Origin: Solirubrobacteraceae bacterium
GTDB taxonomy: Bacteria; Actinomycetota; Thermoleophilia; Solirubrobacterales; Solirubrobacteraceae
Assembly: GCA_024711025.1 (NCBI GenBank)
Contig: JANJTP010000028.1
Span: 1 to 64,000, forward strand
Length of the DNA stretch: 64,000 nt
Reading direction: 5' to 3'
Part shown: positions 24,981-33,495 of the stretch, in pieces
Layout of the letters: every line of letters begins with the position of its first letter
How positions within the stretch are numbered: the first letter of the stretch is position 1
The notes under the pieces: generated by a model
Seen by the model: the letters and a program-made list of their open reading frames with translations, nothing else
The model's database searches: none
What the model was told of the DNA's origin: nothing
Made by a program: the position numbers and the translations under genes

Positions 24981-25860
24981 CGGCGAGGGCTGGGCCTACG
25001 AGCCCAAGTGGGACGGCTTCCGCGCGATCGCGTTCGTCGACGGCGATCGGGTCGAGCTGCGCTCGCGCAACGACCGGCCGCTGAGCCGCTACTTCCCCGA
25101 GCTGCGCTTCCCGGCCGGACGCTACGTGCTCGACGGCGAGATCGTCGTGCGCGATGCGCGCGGACGCGAGGACTTCGACGCCCTGAGTCAGCGGATCCAC
25201 CCGGCGGCCTCCCGCGTCGCCCTGCTCAGCGAGCGGACGCCGGCGCGATTCGTCGCCTTCGACCTGCTCGCGTCCGGCGACGACGCGTTGCTCGAAAGGC
25301 CCTACGGCGAGCGGCGCGCGGCTCTCGAGGCGCTCGCCCGAGAGCCGATCGAGCTCACGCCGGTCGTGCGCGAGACGACCGCGGCCGAGCGCTGGCTGCA
25401 CGAGGCCGAAGGCGTCGTCGCCAAGGAGGAGACGGCCCCCTACCGCCCGGGACAGCGCGCCGGGATGGTGAAGGTCAAGCGCCGGCGGACGATCGACGCG
25501 GTCGTCATGGGCTGGCGGCCGGGCAAGGAGCCGGGCACCGTCGGCGCGCTGATCCTCGGCCTGCACGGGCCGGACGGCGCGCTGCGCGAGGTCGGCCACA
25601 CATCGGGCTTCACCGCCCCGCAGAAGCGCTCGCTCGTCGAGCGCCTGCGTCCCTTCGAGACCGGCGAGCGCGGCGGCGGCGAGCCGAGCCGCTGGAGCGC
25701 GGGGCGCGACCTCGAGTGGGTCGCGCTGGGCCCCGAGCTGGTCGTCGAGGTGAGCTTCGACCACGTCTCCGGCGGGCGCATCCGCCACGGCGCGAAGCTC
25801 GAGCGCTGGCGCGAGGACCGCGAGGCGTCCTCCTGCCTGCTGGACCAGCTCGACGGATGA
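24916..25860 (+). CDS. ATP-dependent DNA ligase (LigC/LigD-ligase type)
   Basis: 314 aa. Nucleotidyltransferase motif I is EPKWDGFRAIAF, with the adenylated Lys at about residue 31. LDGEIVVRD (motif III), FVAFDLLAS (IIIa) and EGVVAKEETAPYRPG (motif IV), and VKVKRRRTIDAVVMG (motif V) follow. A C-terminal OB fold runs to the end. It lacks the polymerase and phosphoesterase domains of full LigD, resembling mycobacterial LigC. The partner polymerase lies 490 bases away on the other strand. Overlaps the exporter by 65 bases and the methyltransferase by ATGA. Likely acts in strand-break or end-joining repair. Confidence 0.9.
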   Translation: MSLPLQPPLLPQLARPRSSLPDGEGWAYEPKWDGFRAIAFVDGDRVELRSRNDRPLSRYFPELRFPAGRYVLDGEIVVRDARGREDFDALSQRIHPAASRVALLSERTPARFVAFDLLASGDDALLERPYGERRAALEALAREPIELTPVVRETTAAERWLHEAEGVVAKEETAPYRPGQRAGMVKVKRRRTIDAVVMGWRPGKEPGTVGALILGLHGPDGALREVGHTSGFTAPQKRSLVERLRPFETGERGGGEPSRWSAGRDLEWVALGPELVVEVSFDHVSGGRIRHGAKLERWREDREASSCLLDQLDG

Positions 25861-26354
25861 AGTCTCGCGCGGGGATGGGCTCGGCCCTGTTCTTCCTCGT
25901 CGGGCCGGGCGTCGAGGCGGGGCTCGCGCCGTGGCTGCTGACCGGCGGCTTCACCGACGCGGGGTCGCCCGCGCCGCTGCGCGTGCTCGGCGCGCTGCTC
26001 TGCCTCGGCGGCATCGCCGTCCTCGCCACGACGTTCGCGAGCTTCGCCGGCGAGGGCGCCGGCACGCCGTCGCCGGCGGCCCCGACCGGCCGGCTCGTCG
26101 TCGCCGGCGCCTACCGCCATGTGCGCAACCCGATGTACCTGGCGAGCGCCGCGATCATCGTCGGCGAGGGACTGCTGCTCGGCCAGTGGATCCTGCTCGC
26201 AGGCGCCGCCGCCTACCTCGCCGCGATGGCGGGGCTCGCCGCGCGAGTCGAGGAGCCGCGGCTGCGCCGGCGCTTCGGCGCCGACTACCGCGCGTACCGC
26301 GAAGCCGTTCCCGGCTGGCTGCCGAGTCGCCGCGCCCGGCGACCGGAGGGCTAG
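25857..26354 (+). CDS. Isoprenylcysteine carboxyl methyltransferase-family membrane protein
   Basis: 165 aa with about four membrane helices. ATG 25857 overlaps the ligase stop as ATGA. GAYRHVRNPMYLASA (the RHPxY-like SAM-binding motif) and RFGADYRAYREAVPGWLP near the C-terminus are the ICMT/PEMT signature. The substrate in bacteria is usually unknown (phospholipid or small-molecule methylation). Its 3' end overlaps the convergent polymerase gene by four bases. Confidence 0.85.
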   Translation: MKSRAGMGSALFFLVGPGVEAGLAPWLLTGGFTDAGSPAPLRVLGALLCLGGIAVLATTFASFAGEGAGTPSPAAPTGRLVVAGAYRHVRNPMYLASAAIIVGEGLLLGQWILLAGAAAYLAAMAGLAARVEEPRLRRRFGADYRAYREAVPGWLPSRRARRPEG

Positions 26355-27367
26355 TCGGGGCGCCGCGCCCGGCTCGGCTGCACGCGCCGCGGCTCGCCGC
26401 GCTGCTTGGCGAAGTGCGGCGGCCAGGGGGCGTCGCCGAGGCCCTGCTCCTCGTCGCGGCGGGCCAGCTCCAGCAGCGGGCCCAGATCGTGGTGGACGTC
26501 GTCGATCGCGGCCAGCGGGTCGCCCTGCGCCGCGAGCCGATCGCGCACCGTCCAGAACGTGAGGTCCGCCGGCTCGACGTCGGGCACCTCGTCCCAGCGC
26601 AGGCCGCAGGAGACGCGCGCATCGGGCACCGGACGCACGCTGTAGGCGCTGGCCACGGTGCGATCGCGGGCGTTCTGGTTGTAGTCGAGGAAGACGCCGA
26701 CGCGCTCCTCCTTCCACCACTTGGAGGTCGCGCGGCCGGGCATCCGGCGCTCGACCTCGCGCGCCAGCGCGAGCGCGGCGCGGCGCACCTCGGTGAACGA
26801 CCAGCGCGGCGCGATCCGCACGCTCACGTGGATCCCGCGCGAGCCGCTGGTCTTCGGGAAGCCGCGCAGCGCGTGCTCGTCGAGCACGGCGCGGACCGTC
26901 GTGGCGACCTCGCGAACCACCGGGAAGCCGACGCCGTCCGAGGGGTCCAGGTCGATCCGCAGCTCGTCCGGATGGTCGAGGTCCGCGCGCCTGACCGGCC
27001 ACGGGTTCCAGTCGATGTTGTTGAGGTTGGTCGCCCAGGCGAGGTGCGCCGCGTCGACCGGTGCCAGCTCCGTCGCGCTGCGCCCGCTCGGGAAGTGGAC
27101 GGTCGCGGTCTGCAGCCAGGGCGGCGGGGACTGCACGCGCTTGTTGAAGAAGAAGCCGCCGCCGATCCCGTCGTTCCAGCGCTTGAGCACCGTCGGGCGC
27201 TCGCGCACGCCGAGCAGCACCGGCTCGGCAAGATCGAGGTAGAGCTCGACGAGGTCGAGCTTCGTGATCGCCGGGCGGCCCGCGTGGGGTGGGAAGAGCT
27301 CCTTCGCGGGGCTCGTGATCCGCACGTCGCGGCCGGCCGCCCGAACCATGGTCTCCTCGCGCGCCAT
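26351..27367 (-). CDS. LigD-type DNA polymerase/primase (NHEJ PolDom)
   Basis: 338 aa AEP-superfamily polymerase. Start MAREETMVRAAG at 27367; the 942-aa track reading is an artefact extending through the gpsA region. Catalytic DxD is seen in LRIDLDPSDGVGFPVV; TSGSRGIHV and VFLDYNQNARDRTVASAYS are conserved PolDom motifs. It is a stand-alone version of the polymerase domain of bacterial LigD, which fills gaps and adds ribonucleotides during non-homologous end joining. With the ligase nearby it forms a split LigD set; no Ku gene is present in the window. Confidence 0.9.
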   Translation of the reverse strand: MAREETMVRAAGRDVRITSPAKELFPPHAGRPAITKLDLVELYLDLAEPVLLGVRERPTVLKRWNDGIGGGFFFNKRVQSPPPWLQTATVHFPSGRSATELAPVDAAHLAWATNLNNIDWNPWPVRRADLDHPDELRIDLDPSDGVGFPVVREVATTVRAVLDEHALRGFPKTSGSRGIHVSVRIAPRWSFTEVRRAALALAREVERRMPGRATSKWWKEERVGVFLDYNQNARDRTVASAYSVRPVPDARVSCGLRWDEVPDVEPADLTFWTVRDRLAAQGDPLAAIDDVHHDLGPLLELARRDEEQGLGDAPWPPHFAKQRGEPRRVQPSRARRPD

Positions 27368-27389
27368 CACTCTGCGAGGATGCCGCACC

Positions 27390-28412
27390 GTGACGCCGGC
27401 CGAAACCCCCGCTCGCAGGCCGCTCGACGCACGGCCGGTGCTCGTCGCCCCCGACTCGTTCAAGGGAACGCTCTCCGCGGGCGAGGTCGCCGCCGCCATC
27501 GGGCGCGGCATCGAGCGCGCCGGGGTCGCGGCGGACCTGATGCCGGTGGCGGACGGCGGCGAGGGGACGATGGAGGTGCTGCTCGCCGCACTGGGCGGCG
27601 AGACCCGCACGATCGAGGCGAGCGGCCCGCTCGGCGACCCCGTGGAGGCGGCCTTCGCGCTGCTCGACGACGGCTCGACGGCGATCGTCGAGCTTGCGCG
27701 GGCGAGCGGCCTGCCACTCGTCGACGAGCGGTCGCGCGACGCCGAGGCAGCGAGCAGCCGAGGGACGGGCGAGCTGGTCGCCGCGGCGATCGCCGCCGGC
27801 GCACGGCGAGTGCTGATCGCCGCCGGCGGCAGCGCGAGCACCGACGGGGGCGCCGGAGCGATCGATGCGATCGAGGAATCCGGCGGGCGGCGCGGCGCGC
27901 AGCTGGTGGTGCTGTGCGACGTGCGCACCGCGTTCGAGGACGCGCCGCGGATCTTCGGACCGCAGAAGGGCGCTGACGCGGCGGCCGTCGCGCGCCTCGA
28001 GCGGCGCCTCGACGAGCTCGCAGCGACCTGGCCGCGTGACCCGCGCGGCGTGCCGCTGACCGGCGCGGCCGGCGGCCTCGCCGGCGGGCTCTGGGCGGTG
28101 CTGGACGCGCAGCTCGAGCCGGGAGCCCAGTTCGTGCTGGCGGCGCTCGAGGCCGACCGGCGGATGCGCGCCGCCCGCGCCCTGATCGTCGGCGAGGGAC
28201 GGCTCGACGGCACGACGCTCCAGGGCAAGATCGCCGGCGAGCTGGCGACGCGAGCCCGGCAGGCCGGCGTCCCGTGCCACGCGATCTGCGGCCAGGTGGC
28301 GCTCGACCTCTTCGGGCGGCGGATCATCGACCTGCAGACGGCCCACGAGGCGGGCACGCGCGCAGAGCTCGAAGCCGCCGGCGAGCGGCTCGCGGCCTCG
28401 GGCGTGCTCTGA
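27390..28412 (+). CDS. Glycerate 2-kinase
   Basis: 340 aa, GarK/GlxK family. I start at GTG 27390 (read VTPAETPARRPL), with GAGGA about ten bases upstream, so it does not overlap the divergent polymerase gene. APDSFKGTLSAGEVAAAI, VADGGEGTMEVL, GGSASTDGGAGAI and GEGRLDGTTLQGKIA are family motifs. It phosphorylates D-glycerate to 2-phosphoglycerate. Glycerate is the end product of glyoxylate made by allantoin breakdown, so it could serve the purine locus, though it is 8 kb away and in another transcription unit. Confidence 0.92.
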   Translation: MTPAETPARRPLDARPVLVAPDSFKGTLSAGEVAAAIGRGIERAGVAADLMPVADGGEGTMEVLLAALGGETRTIEASGPLGDPVEAAFALLDDGSTAIVELARASGLPLVDERSRDAEAASSRGTGELVAAAIAAGARRVLIAAGGSASTDGGAGAIDAIEESGGRRGAQLVVLCDVRTAFEDAPRIFGPQKGADAAAVARLERRLDELAATWPRDPRGVPLTGAAGGLAGGLWAVLDAQLEPGAQFVLAALEADRRMRAARALIVGEGRLDGTTLQGKIAGELATRARQAGVPCHAICGQVALDLFGRRIIDLQTAHEAGTRAELEAAGERLAASGVL

Positions 28413-28504
28413 GCGCGGCGGTGGGCGCCGCGGACATCGTGCGAGACGAAGGCGGTCGTGGGGCTCGCTCGAAACCCCGGCACGGGCGGCGGGTAGTTCA
28501 CCCG

Positions 28505-29599
28505 ATGGCCGACCGCTCCCGCCCACCGTTCGCCCGACCCGGCGTCCGCCGCGCCGTCGTCGTCGGCGCCGGCTCGTTCGGCACGGCCGTCGCCGTGCTG
28601 CTCGCGCGCGGCGGGCTGCGCACGACGCTGCAGACGCGCACCGCCGAGCAGGCGGAGCGGCTGCGCATCGACCGCGAGAACCGCGCATACCTGCCCGAGG
28701 TGGCGCTTCCGCCGGAGCTGCGGATCGAGTCGACCGACGCCGGCTTGCAGCGCTTCGACCTCGTCTTCCTCGGCGTGCCGTGCGGCAGCCTGCACGAGGT
28801 CATCGCGGCACTGCCCGCGCGCGGCCTCGACCGGCGCGCCGCGGTCGTCTCGCTCGCCAAGGGCCTCGTACCGCCGGACGGGCGCGCGCCGTCGCGGCTG
28901 CTGCGCGAGCGGCTCGGCCCGGCGCGCGTGGCGGTCGTCGGCGGACCGGCCCACGCGCGCGAGACGGTGACGGAGGGAGCCGCCCTCGTCGCCGCCTCGG
29001 AGAGCGAGGAGCTCGCTCGCGCTCTCGCACGGACCTTCATCCGCGCGGGCGTCGTCTGCGAGGAGTCCAACGACGCCGTCGGCGTGGAGCTCGCGGGAGC
29101 CGCCAAGAACGCCGCCGCGCTCGCGAGCGGCGCGACCGAGGCCCAGGGGCTCAATGCCGCCGGCGCCGCGGCCGGCCACATCTTCGCCGAGGTCTGGCGC
29201 TTCGCCGAGGCGCAGGGCGCGCGCCCGGCCTCGATGATCGGCCTGGCCGGTACCGGCGACCTGGTCGCGACCGCGCTGGCGCCCGGCAGCCGCAACCGCC
29301 GCGCCGGGGAGCTGCTCGCCGCCGGCGTTCCCGCAAGCGAGATTCCACGGCGGATCGGCCAGGCGGTCGAGTCGCTGGACCTCGTGCCGCTGCTCTCACA
29401 CGCGCTCGGCCGCGCGGGCGTGGAGGCTCCTGTGACGAGCGGCCTGGCGCGGCTGATCTCGGGGGAGCTGCCGCTCGACGAGTGGGTCGCCCTGGTGCGT
29501 ACGACGGTCCCGCCGCGCGCCCGCTGGCGCCGACCGGTGCGGCCGGGGCTGTGGGCGCGCCTGCTCGCCCGCATGCAGGGGCAGGCGCTTCAGCTCTGA
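28505..29599 (+). CDS. gpsA: NAD(P)-dependent glycerol-3-phosphate dehydrogenase
   Basis: 364 aa. Rossmann motif VVVGAGSFGTAVAVLLARGG near residue 18, then RENRAYLPEVALPPEL, SLAKGLVPP, GVELAGAAKNAAALASG with the catalytic Lys, and GLAGTGDLVATALAPGSRNR. It reduces dihydroxyacetone phosphate to sn-glycerol 3-phosphate for phospholipids. Start ATG 28505. The last 30 residues are basic and slightly longer than usual. Convergent with the YczE-like gene, four bases apart. Confidence 0.93.
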   Translation: MADRSRPPFARPGVRRAVVVGAGSFGTAVAVLLARGGLRTTLQTRTAEQAERLRIDRENRAYLPEVALPPELRIESTDAGLQRFDLVFLGVPCGSLHEVIAALPARGLDRRAAVVSLAKGLVPPDGRAPSRLLRERLGPARVAVVGGPAHARETVTEGAALVAASESEELARALARTFIRAGVVCEESNDAVGVELAGAAKNAAALASGATEAQGLNAAGAAAGHIFAEVWRFAEAQGARPASMIGLAGTGDLVATALAPGSRNRRAGELLAAGVPASEIPRRIGQAVESLDLVPLLSHALGRAGVEAPVTSGLARLISGELPLDEWVALVRTTVPPRARWRRPVRPGLWARLLARMQGQALQL

Positions 29600-29603
29600 G
29601 GTG

Positions 29604-30227
29604 TCATGACCGGCTCCGGAGCCGGTGCACGGCGGCCTGAACGCCGGGGCCGATCAGCAGCGCGTAGGCCAGGGTGCCGAAGCCGGCGACGCCGCCGAGG
29701 GTGAAGCCGGCGAGCAGGGCGCCGCCCTCGAGGACGGTGCGCCAGAGCCGCAGCGAGTGGCCGGTGCGGCGGTGCAGGCCCGTCATGACGCCGTCGCGCG
29801 GGCCCGGCCCGAGGTCCGTCGTGAGGTAGCTGCCGCTGCCGACGGCGACGAGCGCGATGCCGACCAGGACCATCGCCGCTCGCCAACCGAGCGCGCCGGC
29901 CTGCGGCAGCAGCCGCAACGTGACGTCGATGGCGACGCCGACGAGGAGGACGTTGAGGACCGTGCCCAGGCCCGGTAGCTGACGCAGCGGCAGCCAGGCG
30001 GCGAGCACCAGGAGCGAGAGGACGATCGTGGCGCCGCCGACGCTCAGCGGGGTCTGCAGCGAGAGTCCCTGCGCCAGCACCGTCCACGGGCTGTTGCCGA
30101 GGTCGGCGTGCACGATCAGCGCCTCGCCCACGCCGAACAGCCACAGTCCGGCGACCAGCCGCGCAAGGCGACGAGGCGTCGGGCGCCACGGCGATCGGAC
30201 GGCAGGCGTCGTGGCGGCGGCCGTCAT
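29604..30227 (-). CDS. YczE/YitT-like integral membrane protein
   Basis: 207 aa, five to six membrane helices. Start at MTAAATTPAVRSP (30227); the longer track ORF runs through the HAD gene. LARLVAGLWLFGVGEALIVHADLGNSPWTVLAQGLS and LTTDLGPGPRDGVMTGL match the YczE/YyaS/YitT family of uncharacterised membrane proteins. No function is established. The downstream position from the HAD phosphatase with a 34-base gap suggests cotranscription. Confidence 0.82.
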   Translation of the reverse strand: MTAAATTPAVRSPWRPTPRRLARLVAGLWLFGVGEALIVHADLGNSPWTVLAQGLSLQTPLSVGGATIVLSLLVLAAWLPLRQLPGLGTVLNVLLVGVAIDVTLRLLPQAGALGWRAAMVLVGIALVAVGSGSYLTTDLGPGPRDGVMTGLHRRTGHSLRLWRTVLEGGALLAGFTLGGVAGFGTLAYALLIGPGVQAAVHRLRSRS

Positions 30228-30261
30228 CACCGTGAGCCCCGCGCGGCGGCCGCCCGGCCGC

Positions 30262-31074
30262 TCAGCCGCCCGCGGCCAGCGTCTCGACGATCGCCTCGTA
30301 GACGCCGGCGCCGTGCGAGCCCTCCGTGACCTGCACGTCGCGGTGGCAGCGCGCGATCTCGGCGAGCTTCGGGTCGCGCTCCAGCGCGTTGGCGACGAGG
30401 AAGAACCGGCCGACGCCGGCGGCGACCGCAAGGTCCTCGCGCGAGTCGCCGATCGCGATGCAGTCCTCGGGCCCGTAGCCGCGCATCCTCCGGTGAGCGG
30501 CGACGGCGTTCGCCTTCGAGACGCCGCGCGGGCGCAGGTGATAGGCGTGCACACGCTCCAGCGAGGCGAGCGCCGACGAGCGCCGGCGGACCGCGCCGTT
30601 GTCGGTCAGCTCGAGGCCCTCGTGACCGTGCTCGGCGAGCATCGCGTTGACCTCCTTCGGCTCGACCCAGCCCCGCAGCAGGTGCGAGACCTCGCGCCCG
30701 GTGTGCCACGGGCTGTGGACCTCCAGGCAGCCGCTGTACTCCTCGAGCAGCAGCCGGGGCGCGCCGGAGAGCTCGATCTGCTCGTGGATCGTGCGCTCGT
30801 CGGGCTGCCACGAGCCCGTAAGCCAGTGCGTCTCGCCCTCGAGCACGACGCCGGCGCCGATCTCGAAGATGCACGACCCCTGGCCCAGCAGGCGCGCGTC
30901 CTCGAAGGCGACGTCGCGGCGCCGGCCGGACATGACGACGACCTCGACGTCGGCACGCAGGCACGCCTCGATCGCTCGCGCACCGAGCAGCGAGACCTCG
31001 CCATCGGACCCGGCGAAGAGGCTGCCGCCCGGCCCGAGGAGCGTGCCGTCCATGTCGACGTACGCGCACCGCAC
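30262..31074 (-). CDS. HAD-superfamily IIB phosphatase
   Basis: 270 aa. GTG 31074 (read VRCAYVDMDGTLLGPGG) is chosen so that the gene does not overlap the divergent helicase; the track start at 31158 does. HAD motif I DMDGTLL, motif II VVMSGRRR, Lys in GVSKANAVAAHRRM, and motif IV IAIGDSREDLAVA are all present, with a C2 cap between. Resembles Cof-type or mannosyl-3-phosphoglycerate phosphatases; the substrate is probably a sugar phosphate but unproved. Confidence 0.85.
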   Translation of the reverse strand: MRCAYVDMDGTLLGPGGSLFAGSDGEVSLLGARAIEACLRADVEVVVMSGRRRDVAFEDARLLGQGSCIFEIGAGVVLEGETHWLTGSWQPDERTIHEQIELSGAPRLLLEEYSGCLEVHSPWHTGREVSHLLRGWVEPKEVNAMLAEHGHEGLELTDNGAVRRRSSALASLERVHAYHLRPRGVSKANAVAAHRRMRGYGPEDCIAIGDSREDLAVAAGVGRFFLVANALERDPKLAEIARCHRDVQVTEGSHGAGVYEAIVETLAAGG

Positions 31075-31141
31075 GGGGGTCGAGGGTAGCCGTCCACCGG
31101 CGCCCCGCGGCCGCCACCCGGCGCGACTAGCATCGGTCGCC

Positions 31142-33427
31142 GTGGCCACGATCCGCACGCGAGAGCCCTGGACCGGCCTGCTCGACGATGGCCGGGCCGA
31201 CGGGCGGCTCGTGCGCGAGGCGTTCGAGGGCGCGCGCGAGGCGCGGCTCGCCGACGTTCCGCGCGATCTGCACCCGCGGCTGCACGAGGCGCTCGACGCG
31301 GCGGGGATCGAGCGGCTCTACGCCCACCAGGCCGCGGCGCTCGAGTCGGCCTGGGCGGCGACGACGATCGTCACGACCGGCACGGCGTCGGGCAAGTCGC
31401 TCTGCTTCCAGCTCCCGACGCTCGAGACGCTCCTCGCCGACCGCCGCGCCCGGGCGCTCTACCTCTACCCGACGAAGGCGCTGGCGCAGGACCAGGCCCG
31501 CTCGCTGCACCGCTTCGGGCTGCACCGCGAGATCCGCCCGGCGATCTACGACGGCGATACGCCGCGTGAGGAGCGCGCGCAGATCCGCCGGCGCGCGAAC
31601 CTCGTGCTGACCAACCCCGACATGCTGCACGTCGGAGTGCTGCCCCACCACGCGCGCTGGGCCGAGCTGTTCGCGAACCTGGCCCTCGTCGTCGTCGACG
31701 AGGCGCACGTGTACCGCGGCGTCTTCGGCTCGCACGTCGCGAACGTCCTGCGGCGCCTGCGCCGGATCGCCGGCGCCTACGGCACGACGCCGCGGCTGCT
31801 GCTGGCGAGCGCGACGATCGCGAACCCGGCGGAGCTCGCCGAGCGCCTGACCGGCCTCGACGACGTGCGGGTGATCGGCGAGGACGGCTCCCCGGGGTCG
31901 CGCCGGCAGATCGCGATGTGGAACCCGCCGGTCGAGGACGAGGCGCACCAGACGCGGCGCAGCGTGCTCGCCGAGGCCGCGGAGATGCTCGCCCGGCTCG
32001 TGCGCGAGGGCTCGCGGACGATCTGCTTCATGAAGTCGCGCAAGGGCGTCGAGCTCGTCGCGAAGCTGACCGTCGACGAGCTCGAGCGGACCGGGGAGCC
32101 GGGCCTCGCCGCGCGGGTCGCTCCGTACCGCGCCGGCTACACGCCGCAGCAGCGACGCGAGCTGGAGGCGCGACTGACGAGCGGCGAGCTGCTCGCCGTG
32201 GTGACGACCGACGCGCTGGAGCTCGGGATCGACATCGGCGCGCTCGACGCGGCGATCTGCGTGACGTTCCCCGGCACCGTCGCCTCGCTGCGCCAGATGT
32301 GGGGGCGCGCCGGGCGGCGCGGGCGCGGGCTGGCGGTCTACGTCGCCGGCGAGGACGCGCTCGACCAGTTCTTCTGCCGTCACCCGGACGAGTTCCTGGA
32401 CCGCGCGGTCGAGGCGGCGATCCTCGAGCACGAGAACGAGCAGATCCACCTGCCGCACCTGGTCTGCGCGGCGCACGAGGGACCGATCGACCCCGACGTC
32501 GACGCGGCGATCCTCGGTCCGCGGGTGCGCGCCCATTGCGAGGCGCTCGCCGCGCAGGGCACGCTCGTCGAGCGCCGGGGGCGCTTCACGCTGCGCGCGC
32601 CGGAGGACTTCCCGGCGGCGCGCGTGTCGCTGCGATCGGCCTCGCCGGAGTCGGTCGCCGTCGTCGACGTCAGCCAGGGCGAGGTGCTCGGCAGCGTCGA
32701 GCTGACGCGCGCCTGCTCGACCGTGCACGACGGTGCCGCCTACCTGCACCTCGGTCGCTCCTACGAGGTCCGCGAGCTGGACCTGCAGGCGCGCCGCGCG
32801 CTGGTCGAGCCGCTGCGCGACGACTGGTACACGCAGCCCAAGCGCGAGATCGACACCGAGATCGAGCGGCTGCTCGACCGCCGCACGCTCTGCGGCGTGG
32901 AGCTCAGCTTCGGCCTCGTGACCGTCAGCGAGCAGGTGCTCGCCTTCCAGCGCAAGCGGCTCGGCACGCGCGAGGTGCTCGACATGCAGGCGCTCGACCT
33001 GCCACGCACCGAGTTCACCACGCAGGCGCTGTGGTACGAGCTCGGCGACGACGTGCTCGGCGAGCTGCCGTTCGAGGTGCTGCTCGGCGCACTGCACGCC
33101 ACCGAGCACGCCCAGATCGCCGTGCTGCCGCTGCTGGCGATGTGCGACCGCTGGGACATCGGCGGCCTCTCGACGAACGCCCACCCGCAGACCGCTCGGC
33201 CGACGATCTTCATCTACGACGGCCACCCGGGCGGCGTCGGCATCACGCGCCAGGCGTTCCTGCGCTTCGACGAGCTGTGCGCCGACGCCCGCGCGCTGAT
33301 CGCCGAGTGCCGCTGCACCGGCGGCTGCCCGAGCTGCGTCCAGTCGCCCAAGTGCGGCAACCTCAACGAGCCGCTGTCGAAGGACGGGGCGCTGACGGTG
33401 CTGGAGGGGATGCTCGCGGCGACCTGA
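31142..33427 (+). CDS. DEAD/DEAH-box helicase of the MrfA/YprA type
   Basis: 761 aa, GTG start 31142. Helicase motifs: Walker A TGTASGKSLCFQLP, motif II VVVDEAHVYRGVFG, SATIANP (III), TTDALELGIDIGALD and QMWGRAGRRGRG (V, VI). The C-terminal DUF1998 region ends in a Cys cluster (CRCTGGCPSCVQSPKC), the metal-binding domain of MrfA-like DNA-repair helicases known to repair mitomycin C damage. ATP-driven 3'-5' unwinding is expected. Complete and full length. Divergent from the HAD gene with 67 bases between. Confidence 0.91.
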   Translation: MATIRTREPWTGLLDDGRADGRLVREAFEGAREARLADVPRDLHPRLHEALDAAGIERLYAHQAAALESAWAATTIVTTGTASGKSLCFQLPTLETLLADRRARALYLYPTKALAQDQARSLHRFGLHREIRPAIYDGDTPREERAQIRRRANLVLTNPDMLHVGVLPHHARWAELFANLALVVVDEAHVYRGVFGSHVANVLRRLRRIAGAYGTTPRLLLASATIANPAELAERLTGLDDVRVIGEDGSPGSRRQIAMWNPPVEDEAHQTRRSVLAEAAEMLARLVREGSRTICFMKSRKGVELVAKLTVDELERTGEPGLAARVAPYRAGYTPQQRRELEARLTSGELLAVVTTDALELGIDIGALDAAICVTFPGTVASLRQMWGRAGRRGRGLAVYVAGEDALDQFFCRHPDEFLDRAVEAAILEHENEQIHLPHLVCAAHEGPIDPDVDAAILGPRVRAHCEALAAQGTLVERRGRFTLRAPEDFPAARVSLRSASPESVAVVDVSQGEVLGSVELTRACSTVHDGAAYLHLGRSYEVRELDLQARRALVEPLRDDWYTQPKREIDTEIERLLDRRTLCGVELSFGLVTVSEQVLAFQRKRLGTREVLDMQALDLPRTEFTTQALWYELGDDVLGELPFEVLLGALHATEHAQIAVLPLLAMCDRWDIGGLSTNAHPQTARPTIFIYDGHPGGVGITRQAFLRFDELCADARALIAECRCTGGCPSCVQSPKCGNLNEPLSKDGALTVLEGMLAAT

Positions 33428-33495
33428 TCGGGCCTGTCGCCCCGCCCCACCCCGCCTCGGTTGCGCGGTGCGCGCGGTGCGCGCGGGCGCGCCGC

